Shown in pieces: positions 58,209-64,000 of a DNA stretch of 64,000 nucleotides. Both the position numbers and the translations under genes were made by a program. Source of the stretch: CAINOH01 sp041663565 (GTDB taxonomy: Archaea > Micrarchaeota > Micrarchaeia > Norongarragalinales > CAINOH01); contig JBAYMJ010000002.1 of NCBI GenBank assembly GCA_041663565.1, positions 25,196-89,195 on the forward strand. Direction: 5' to 3'. Under the pieces are notes generated by a model. The model was not told the origin of the DNA. It made no database searches and saw only the letters and a program-made list of their open reading frames with translations. Every line of letters begins with the position of its first letter. The first letter of the stretch is position 1.

Positions 58209-59486
58209 CTAAAAGTAGGCGGAAAGCCTCGTCTGGCCCATTATCCTGCTCTTTGCAAGGTAGGACGAAATCGGGTTCTTCAGCCTCGGAGATAGGTAGC
58301 CCAGGGCTTCCTTGAGCGTTGGGAACTTCGCATCGGCACCCTTGCGCAGGGCGTTGCGTGCGTTCTCGCGTACCTCCCACACGCCAACCGGAACGTCGTA
58401 GCCTTCGTCTATCTCCCGGATTATGATGACCTTTGCCTGGCGCCCCATTGCAAGCAGGGCCTCTGCAGCTGCGATGCGTCCTGCATAGTAGCCGCCGCCT
58501 TCCTCCTTGGCATAGTCGCTCCTGCCGCCGAAGCCCTCGTACTCGTGCGCTATGCTTGCGGTGCTGCCGAAGGCGTTCCAGGCGGTGCCTGGAGTCCAGC
58601 ACTCGAACTGCTCGAACTCCCACGCACCCGGGAGCAGGAGTATTTCGAAGCGGTTGCACAGGTACTCGCTCGAGTACGCATAAACTTCCGATATGGTTTC
58701 GAAATTACGGACCTTGCCCAGGTGGTCGTCGGCCACTATCTTGTCGGAGGCAGTGATGCTCCAGCGGGTCGGAACCATCTTTTTTCTGTCTTTTTTGCCC
58801 AAAAGCCCGGCGGAGAGGAGCTTTTGTATGTAATAGGAGCCGAAATCGTACTCCAAAAGCTCGGAAACGGCCGTACGCGCGTCCAAATTCTCTTCCATCA
58901 AGGAATCCGTCTTCTTTGGTATGACGGGATTGGAGGTGACTTTGAGCTTGGAAAAAGGCCCCGACGGGCCCATCGGCTGGACGACTTCGGAAAAGGAAAT
59001 CCTGTAAGTGGGTACTTTCGCAAATGATACTTCCATGTCAACCGGCTTCTCCGCAAGCAGCGCGTATGAGAGCTCCTCCATCTCGCGCGTAGGCTTCCTG
59101 ACGCTGGAGCGCTGCATCCCCCGGGCAAAACCAGAGCGGAACTTTATGATGTCTTTTACAGGCGTGCCGAACCAGTTGGAGGGGTCGTCGCACAGGAGCG
59201 CGTTCTGGCTCGATATCTCGTCGTCAAATGACACGAGCGGGCCCGCATATACTTCGGGGTAGCCCGCCCGGCCGACGAACAGGTTGGGCGGCGAGGGGCC
59301 GAACACGTCCTTCTTTAGTGCCTGCGCTTTCGGCGCGATGACTTCGATGCGGTCAAGTATCGGGCACTGCCGCAGGCCGCACAGCAGCCGGCCGCCCTTG
59401 CACTGCACGCACAGCTTTCCGTTGTCGGTAATCTTGCGCATCTGGCTGGGGCTTTGCCCGACCTGTGCTGAAAGTGCTATGGCCAT
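58209..59486 (-). CDS. Nre-family DNA repair protein
   Basis: 425 aa from ATG 59486. N-terminal zinc motif CVQCKGGRLLCGLRQCPIL, central FGPSPPNLFVGRAGYPEVYAGPL, GRSDYAKEEGGGYYAGRIAAAEAL, and a C-terminal PCNA-binding peptide QTRLSAYF (418-425). Archaeal NreA acts in DNA damage repair with PCNA. Its promoter region is shared with the repeat array upstream of the AAA+ gene. Confidence 0.92.
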   Translation of the reverse strand: MAIALSAQVGQSPSQMRKITDNGKLCVQCKGGRLLCGLRQCPILDRIEVIAPKAQALKKDVFGPSPPNLFVGRAGYPEVYAGPLVSFDDEISSQNALLCDDPSNWFGTPVKDIIKFRSGFARGMQRSSVRKPTREMEELSYALLAEKPVDMEVSFAKVPTYRISFSEVVQPMGPSGPFSKLKVTSNPVIPKKTDSLMEENLDARTAVSELLEYDFGSYYIQKLLSAGLLGKKDRKKMVPTRWSITASDKIVADDHLGKVRNFETISEVYAYSSEYLCNRFEILLLPGAWEFEQFECWTPGTAWNAFGSTASIAHEYEGFGGRSDYAKEEGGGYYAGRIAAAEALLAMGRQAKVIIIREIDEGYDVPVGVWEVRENARNALRKGADAKFPTLKEALGYLSPRLKNPISSYLAKSRIMGQTRLSAYF

Positions 59487-59570
59487 GTTTTTTCCCCAAA
59501 AACCGTGCTGGATTGCTGTGGATTGGAACAAATAAAATCAGGTGCCGGGGGCTTTTCCGATGAACGGCTT

Positions 59571-59596
59571 TGTAGTGCCTAACTGTAGTGCCTAAC
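59571..59596. repeat. 13-bp perfect tandem repeat
   Basis: TGTAGTGCCTAAC twice without spacer, 85 bp upstream of the Nre start codon. It may be an operator for nre. Confidence 0.6.
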
Positions 59597-59671
59597 TTTG
59601 AGGTTTATAAAGGCCCGGCCAGGGTAAATGGCGCTGGTTCCCCAACCAACCCTTGCATAACAATCTTACTT

Positions 59672-59871
59672 GTCTTTTACAATTGTAAGGAATTCTAATA
59701 TATAACTCTTAAGTGTCATTTACGTGCCTCTTACATATCTTTTAGATGTCTTTTACGCCTAAGTGGTTGGTTTTGTGCGTCATTTACGAGTCACTTACAA
59801 AGCCCTCCTGAAAGAAGCCCGTAAGATACTTACAGTTCCACTATTTACCAAGGCTTTTAAATCTCCCTTAC
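59672..59871 (+). repeat. helically phased direct-repeat (iteron-like) array before the AAA+ gene
   Basis: Nine-base units related to GTCWYTTAC. Good copies: 59672 (GTCTTTTAC), 59715 (GTCATTTAC), 59748 (GTCTTTTAC), 59779 (GTCATTTAC), 59790 (GTCACTTAC). Weaker ones: 59726 (GCCTCTTAC), 59737 (ATCTTTTAG), 59825 (GATACTTAC), 59840 and 59863. Units at 59715, 59726, 59737 and 59748 are exactly 11 bp apart, as are 59779 and 59790. Palindromes TTACAATTGTAA (59677-59688) and GTAAG-ATA-CTTAC (59821-59833) are included. About 400 bp non-coding region 59487-59895. Confidence 0.75.
59854..59862 (+). promoter_or_regulatory. TATA box of the AAA+/winged-helix gene
   Basis: CTTTTAAAT about 38 bp before ATG 59896; most repeat units lie just upstream of it. 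Confidence 0.55.
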
Positions 59872-59895
59872 AAACTTTGTCTACAAAAAAATAAA

Positions 59896-61326
59896 ATGGA
59901 TGTAAGCAACATGGAAAAAGTCTTCGAAGCAAAGCAGGCGCTCATGTCCGTGCTCGGATGGAGCGAAAACCCGTTCGTGAAGGACCTGCGCCTGGAGAAC
60001 AAGGAGGACTTCCTGAAGTTCTATTGCCCGTTCGAGTCCGCAAGCATGCTCAAGAGACTCGCATTCGACACCAAGGCATGCATCCTGCTCGGGCCGAAGG
60101 GCGTAGGAAAGACGTCCGCACTCCACTACGTCATGTATTCCCTCCCAAAGGAGGAGTTCGTGGCGTTCTTTTTCAAGCAGCCGCCCGAATCGCTGGACGA
60201 GTTCGCAGCAGAAATCGGCGCTGCAAGGCACGGCATCGTGCACAAGATACGCAGCATGTTCGCAGGAAAGAAGCCCAAGGGCGCCACCCGCGCACAAATC
60301 GCCGAGCGCGTGCGGTATTTTGACAACCGCAAGGTCGTGTTCTTCATAGACGAGGCGCACCTCCTGAAGAACGCGGACATGTACATGGAGTTCAAGTATT
60401 TGCTTGACGAGCTGCCGGACCTACGCATGGTGCTCTGCGCGCTTGGGAAGGACAGCTTCCCGGACTCGCTCCTTCACATCGTAGGCGAGGGGAACGTCTT
60501 CTACCGCAACAAGTTCGCATCAAAGGAGATGCGCGAGATCATCGCGCACCGCATCGCCGCAGTGGGCGGAAACGGGCTCGTCCCCTTTGACTCTGAATTT
60601 TTGGAAAAAACGTTCACGGAGCAGAACCTCCTCACCCCGCGCTACGTGTTCGACGAGCTGAACAACTACCTTGCCGACCTTGCGCTTGACGAGAAGAGGA
60701 TGGACCGGCTCCGCGCAAGGAAGCCGAAAGTGATTTCGATTTCAGATGCGAAAAAGGCAGAGAACACGACGGGCGCATCACAGACACAAACAATCTCTCC
60801 CGACATGACCGCCTTGGAAAAGCAGTACGAGAACGACTCGCTCGTCGCGGGCATCATCGCGGAATCCAAGAACGCGCGGCAGGCGAAATCAAGCGAAAAA
60901 AATATTGTTGACGCTGACAAGAATGCTGATGAAGAAGATGCCGAGGGCGCCAAGGAAGAAAACGAAACCTGGGCAGCCGAAGCCTCCGGGCCGAAAACGG
61001 GCAACGGCCACACGCTCAGCTTCCTCACGACCATTCACGCCGAGTGGTGGGTGCAGCTCTCGCCTTCGCAGCAGCAGATTCTGGGCCTGCTTTTGCCAAG
61101 CACCGCCGGGCTCACGCTCGCACAGATAATGGCAAAGACCAGGCTTTCGCAGAACACCGCGTTCAACGCGCTCTACCAGCTCCGCGGCGACGACAAGGCC
61201 GAGATTGCGCGCAAGCCCGAAGTTCCCTTCCCACTCATCAGCGTAAAGAAGCAGGTAGTTGGCAAGAAGAAACGAAACATATATTTTGCAAACGAAAAAA
61301 TCCGAAACATTTTCACGATGAACTGA
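59896..61326 (+). CDS. AAA+ ATPase with C-terminal winged helix (Orc1/Cdc6-like layout)
   Basis: 476 aa. LGWSENPF start, Walker A GPKGVGKT (66-73), Walker B VVFFIDEAH (147-155), ALGKDSFP sensor, lid region up to about 285, then an acidic Ala/Asp/Glu linker of about 100 residues and a C-terminal winged helix (LSPSQQQILGLLL, LTLAQIMAKTRLSQNTAFNALYQL). Order matches Orc1/Cdc6 initiators and ExeA/TniB-like ATPases; sequence identity to true Orc1 is not obvious. The repeats in front suggest it binds its own upstream region. Confidence 0.8.
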   Translation: MDVSNMEKVFEAKQALMSVLGWSENPFVKDLRLENKEDFLKFYCPFESASMLKRLAFDTKACILLGPKGVGKTSALHYVMYSLPKEEFVAFFFKQPPESLDEFAAEIGAARHGIVHKIRSMFAGKKPKGATRAQIAERVRYFDNRKVVFFIDEAHLLKNADMYMEFKYLLDELPDLRMVLCALGKDSFPDSLLHIVGEGNVFYRNKFASKEMREIIAHRIAAVGGNGLVPFDSEFLEKTFTEQNLLTPRYVFDELNNYLADLALDEKRMDRLRARKPKVISISDAKKAENTTGASQTQTISPDMTALEKQYENDSLVAGIIAESKNARQAKSSEKNIVDADKNADEEDAEGAKEENETWAAEASGPKTGNGHTLSFLTTIHAEWWVQLSPSQQQILGLLLPSTAGLTLAQIMAKTRLSQNTAFNALYQLRGDDKAEIARKPEVPFPLISVKKQVVGKKKRNIYFANEKIRNIFTMN

Positions 61327-61330
61327 GACG

Positions 61331-61558
61331 ATGGACATGAAAACCGGGGGTGCAGACGCAATGGACATGAGCCTGGAGAGATTCCTCGAGCTTGCAGATG
61401 CCAACCGCCGCGCAAGGTTGAGCCGCGTTGGCGAGATGCCGCTTGGCCAGGTCTATGCGATGCACGCGCACCGCACGTCGTCGCTCAAGTTCTCGGTAGT
61501 GGCTGGCGAGGCGTGCGTCGCAATCGACGGCCTTGCCGCGTCGCTAAGGTCATATTAG
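61331..61558 (+). CDS. 75-aa protein downstream of the AAA+ gene, unknown
   Basis: ATG 61331, only 4 bp after the AAA+ stop, so probably cotranscribed. DMSLERFLELADANRRARLSRVGEMPLGQVYAMHAHRTSSLKF; no membrane segment; basic helix around residues 26-32. Alternative start MDMSLERF at 61361. 185 bp of A-rich non-coding sequence follow. Confidence 0.6.
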   Translation: MDMKTGGADAMDMSLERFLELADANRRARLSRVGEMPLGQVYAMHAHRTSSLKFSVVAGEACVAIDGLAASLRSY

Positions 61559-61743
61559 AAAACAAGAATCAGGCAGAAAAAACAATAGAAAAATCAGAAA
61601 AAAACCGAAAAGCAGTTTTGCCTTCGCAACTCGTTTCCTGGCAGGGAGACTTGATGCAAACGACCAAAGGCAAAAATTACAGACGCAAGACAATCTCAGG
61701 TTGCTGGCAGGCAGCCCTCGTCTTGCGATAGGGGGTATTGGAA

Positions 61744-61962
61744 ATGATGAGGGGAACTTTTTCGCTGTTCGACATGGACAGCATAATCCGCAGGTCCGGA
61801 GCGGAGCGCGTCGGAGAGGACGCTAGCATCAAGCTTTGCGAAAAGCTAGAGGACTCCGGGAAGGAAATCCTCTTCCGTGCAAAGCAGCTTTCCTACCACG
61901 CAGGACGCAAGCACATCACGCGCGAGGACATCATGCTCGCGGCGTCGTACGTGCGCTCGTAG
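61744..61962 (+). CDS. archaeal histone (copy 2, divergent)
   Basis: 72 aa from ATG 61744. Histone fold: FSLFDMDSIIRRSGAERVGEDASIKLCEKLEDSGKEILFRAKQLSYHAGRKHITREDIMLAASYV. Differs from copy 1 by an N-terminal extension, a Cys and aromatic residues, with GRKHIT in place of GRKTVT. Followed by a winged-helix gene. Confidence 0.94.
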   Translation: MMRGTFSLFDMDSIIRRSGAERVGEDASIKLCEKLEDSGKEILFRAKQLSYHAGRKHITREDIMLAASYVRS

Positions 61963-61972
61963 GTGCTTTTGG

Positions 61973-62248
61973 TTGTCCAAGCTTTCGCAGAGAAGCTTCC
62001 AGAAAGTCGCCGAACAGGTGCTCGGGATACTCTACGAACGCTACCCGTCCCCGCTTTCCACCAACGCGGTGTCAAAGGAGATTGGCCGGGACAACGAGTT
62101 CACGGGAAAGGTCATGGACTTCCTCCACGCAAAGCGGTTCGTCGCATTGTGCCGCGTGTCCAAGTCAGGAAGGCAGTTCTCGACCCGCAAGTGCTGGCGG
62201 CTCTCGACCGAGACTCACATGAAATACTCGCACGTTGCCACGCGGTGA
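61973..62248 (+). CDS. winged-helix DNA-binding protein
   Basis: 91 aa with TTG start 61973 (no ATG/GTG in frame outside the histone gene). KVAEQVLGILYERYPSPLSTNAVSKEIGRDNEFTGKVMDFLHAKRFVALCRVSKSGRQFSTRKCWRLS is a compact winged helix with recognition helix near NEFTGKVMDFL and a basic wing. Probable transcription factor, 10 bp after the histone gene and 10 bp before ribK. Confidence 0.7.
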   Translation: MSKLSQRSFQKVAEQVLGILYERYPSPLSTNAVSKEIGRDNEFTGKVMDFLHAKRFVALCRVSKSGRQFSTRKCWRLSTETHMKYSHVATR

Positions 62249-62258
62249 ATTTGTCCTC

Positions 62259-62939
62259 ATGAAAAAGTGCAAGCTTGATTTGCTGATTCTTCTTGCCCGG
62301 AAGGGCGGCCTTGCGGAAAGCGTCCCTGTTTCCACGAGCGGGCTTTCAAAGGAGCTTGGCGGCAACAGCGAAGGCGCAAGCCAGCAGACCGTCTCGCGCT
62401 GGCTGTCGGAACTTGAAAACGCCGGGCAGATAGAAAAAAACGGAAAGCTCGTGCGCATCGCAGGCAAGGGCAGGCAGAAAATCCAGGAAATCGCGGAAGT
62501 TGCCAAGGAATCCCTTGCAGGCAAGACCGCAAAGCGGGCGGGCGACTGCGACGTAAAAGGAAAAGTCACAACCGGTTTTCGCGAAGGCAAATACTACATC
62601 GGCCTTGCCGAATACAAAAAACAGCTTACTGCTAAACTCGGCTTCGTCCCTTTTGCAGGAACACTTAACATAAGGCTCTCAAGTCCCTCCGACGTCGAGT
62701 GCATCCGCAGGCTCAAGGCGACCGAAGGCATCCAGACCGACGAGTTCGTGCGCGACGGCCGGTCATTCGGACGCTCGAAGTGCTTCCCGGTGCTGATTGG
62801 TGGAAAAATCCGTGGCGCGCTCATCTTCCCGGCACGCTCGCACTACGGCGACGAGGTCGTGGAAGTGATTGCGCCGGTTTCGCTTCGCGGGAAGCTCAAG
62901 CTAAAGGATGGGAAGGAAGTTTCATTTCGCGTGCTTTAG
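62259..62939 (+). CDS. ribK: CTP-dependent riboflavin kinase with N-terminal helix-turn-helix
   Basis: 226 aa from ATG 62259. HTH part (LSKELGGNSEGASQQTVSRWLSELENAG) fused to a DUF120 kinase domain: GKVTTGFREGKYYIGL, LGFVPFAGTLNIRL, and HYGDEVVEVIAPVSLR. The kinase uses CTP to make FMN. The HTH-kinase fusion is the known archaeal form and may also act as FMN-responsive regulator. It overlaps the convergent DHH gene by 4 bp. Confidence 0.93.
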   Translation: MKKCKLDLLILLARKGGLAESVPVSTSGLSKELGGNSEGASQQTVSRWLSELENAGQIEKNGKLVRIAGKGRQKIQEIAEVAKESLAGKTAKRAGDCDVKGKVTTGFREGKYYIGLAEYKKQLTAKLGFVPFAGTLNIRLSSPSDVECIRRLKATEGIQTDEFVRDGRSFGRSKCFPVLIGGKIRGALIFPARSHYGDEVVEVIAPVSLRGKLKLKDGKEVSFRVL

Positions 62940-64000
62940 TCCTTTCGCTGCGAAAGCTGCTTCTCGATTATTTCCTTCGCCTTGAGCAGGAACCTCTTGG
63001 CGTTCTCTCCGGACTCGTCTGCAAAAAGGGTCGCGCCTGCTGCGACGTTGTGCCCACCGCCCACGCCTATTCCTTCCGTTGCCTTGCGGAGCATCACGTT
63101 CAGGTCAAGGCCCCTTGCGACAAGGGCATCCGTTCCCCTTGAGCTGATTTTCACGTTGCCTGAGGGGTCGAGGGAGAAGCCTATTATGGGCTTGTTGGGG
63201 TCAACCACGCCGCTTGTCAAAAACGAGCCGCACACAATCCCGACCACCGCGTCCTCTATGTTGCCGCGGCCGTCGAGGAAGTAGAATGCGCCGAAGTCCG
63301 ACACGTGCTTTCGCGCGTACAGAAGGCCGGAGCGTATCTGCGTGCGGTGGAGGGTCACAAGCGAGCGCGCAGACTCAAGCGCGCCCTTCTCGTGCAGGCA
63401 CACGCTCATGCCTAGGCTCTCGGCCTTGTGCCGTCCGCAGGCGTTGAGAACTGTCGAGAACTCGTAGGCATCGTAAATCTCGATGTTCTTCTCCTCCTTC
63501 GGGAACAAATACGCGTTTCCCACCATAGCCTTGATTGCGTGGGGCTTGACCTTGTGGGAGGATGCATAAGTAATCAGGGCGGAGGCCAGTTTCTGCCGCT
63601 GCTCGAAATCCAGGTCGTAGTAGTGCAGCCACCTGCGCTTGACCTGCTCGGTGCCCGTGCCGTCGTGTTCGGTTGTCTGCCAGTCGGTCGTTCCCTTTGA
63701 ATCCTCGAAAAGCGGGATTCCCAGGTCGTTTATGAAAAGCGCGCACGCCTTGTCGTTTCCTGTAAGCCCGGGAAGATAAGGCTCGGTGCAGAATGAGATG
63801 AATGACACGAGCGTGCGCGACACCCGTCCGAACGCGCGCAGGTCCTTTTCGACCTTGATGTAACCAGTTGTAATTCCCTCGTCAACGACCTTCTGGTTCG
63901 AAGGCGACAGCACGTCCTTGTCCTGCATGTCGCCCACCGTTCCCACCACCGCAAGCTCGTTGATGAGCCAGTCGTCCAAATGCCTGAAGCAGAAGTATGC
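62936..64000 (-). CDS. DHH/DHHA1 phosphoesterase, RecJ/GAN-like (partial)
   Basis: 355 residues visible; the frame continues beyond the right edge (start not in window). WLINELAVVGTVGDMQDKD is the end of the DHH domain (GDMQD motif), then GLTGNDKACALFINDLGIP, and the DHHA1 motif GVGGGHNVAAGATLF near the C-terminus. Archaeal RecJ-like proteins act with GINS/CMG as 3'-5' or 5'-3' exonucleases. An internal TTG at 63979 is not the start. Confidence 0.88.
   Translation of the reverse strand, partial: AYFCFRHLDDWLINELAVVGTVGDMQDKDVLSPSNQKVVDEGITTGYIKVEKDLRAFGRVSRTLVSFISFCTEPYLPGLTGNDKACALFINDLGIPLFEDSKGTTDWQTTEHDGTGTEQVKRRWLHYYDLDFEQRQKLASALITYASSHKVKPHAIKAMVGNAYLFPKEEKNIEIYDAYEFSTVLNACGRHKAESLGMSVCLHEKGALESARSLVTLHRTQIRSGLLYARKHVSDFGAFYFLDGRGNIEDAVVGIVCGSFLTSGVVDPNKPIIGFSLDPSGNVKISSRGTDALVARGLDLNVMLRKATEGIGVGGGHNVAAGATLFADESGENAKRFLLKAKEIIEKQLSQRKD

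Noticed and set aside
1..64000. CRISPR array or insertion sequences
   Set aside because: No evenly spaced long direct repeats with unique spacers and no transposase genes were seen; the only mobile element recognised is the intein.

Overview
The window is a gene-dense piece of an archaeal chromosome. Evidence for archaea: CDC48, SRP54, RfcL, two HMfB-type histones, the L21e/RpoF(Rpb4)/DUF655 block, Pth2, Trm5, NurA, Nre, an RNase P Rpp21-type subunit, CTP-dependent riboflavin kinase, TATA boxes about 25-35 bp ahead of start codons, intron-bearing tRNAs and many class III (QxSxEyLL-type) pilin signal peptides. The compact style, abundant small membrane proteins and Cys-rich mini-proteins fit a DPANN-type archaeon (Diapherotrites/Micrarchaeota-like); this placement is inference.

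Layout. 0-7.4 kb: tail of a Lys/Ala-rich protein, histidine phosphatase, stand-alone NFACT-R protein, CDC48 interrupted by a 592-residue intein, a membrane protein and NurA. 7.5-17.2 kb: a surface island with class III pilin-like genes, four tandem secreted VGIGTT-repeat/fibrinogen-like proteins, a 53-aa mini-pilin, Pth2 and a Cys-rich adhesin-like protein. 17.2-23.1 kb: flavodoxin-like and membrane proteins, FolC, CTP synthase, radical SAM enzyme. 23.2-25.4 kb: an operon of five small membrane proteins, four of which look like diverged copies of one family. 25.6-28.8 kb: folD, 5-formyl-THF cyclo-ligase, purN, an M50 protease and a phosphoribosyltransferase. 28.8-31.2 kb: a six-gene pseudopilin-type operon on the minus strand. 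31.3-42.9 kb: rfcL, tRNA-Phe, an orphan 5S rRNA, DMT transporter, GlcNAc-1-P transferase-like enzyme, Trm5, DUF63, L21e-RpoF-DUF655, histone and a Hef-type helicase. 43.0-46.0 kb: ArsR regulator with a palindromic operator, small thioredoxin, permease and thioredoxin-CcdA fusion. 46.0-49.2 kb: an AT-rich foreign-looking gene next to a tRNA-Gly with an insertion, mini-pilin, transglutaminase, Rpp21 and an intron-bearing tRNA-Ile(UAU). 49.3-54.4 kb: CDP-alcohol phosphatidyltransferase, cupin, SRP54, A24 prepilin peptidase and a Lon-like ATPase without protease domain. 54.4-64 kb: a class III tail-fibre-like protein, rhomboid, Nre, then an intergenic region with helically phased repeats before a AAA+/winged-helix gene, a second histone, a winged-helix protein, RibK and the end of a DHH/RecJ-like gene.

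Links. The prepilin peptidase at 52.0 kb is the obvious candidate to mature the class III precursors at 7.5, 8.0, 14.5, 15.5, 30.2-31.2, 46.7 and 54.5 kb. FolC, FolD, cyclo-ligase and PurN form a C1-folate/purine set. Hef-like helicase and Nre both end in PCNA-binding-type peptides. The best candidates for undescribed biology are the phased repeat array with its AAA+ gene (59.67-61.3 kb), the duplicated two-TM operon (23.2-25.4 kb) and the mosaic fibrinogen-like surface proteins (8.6-14.4 kb).
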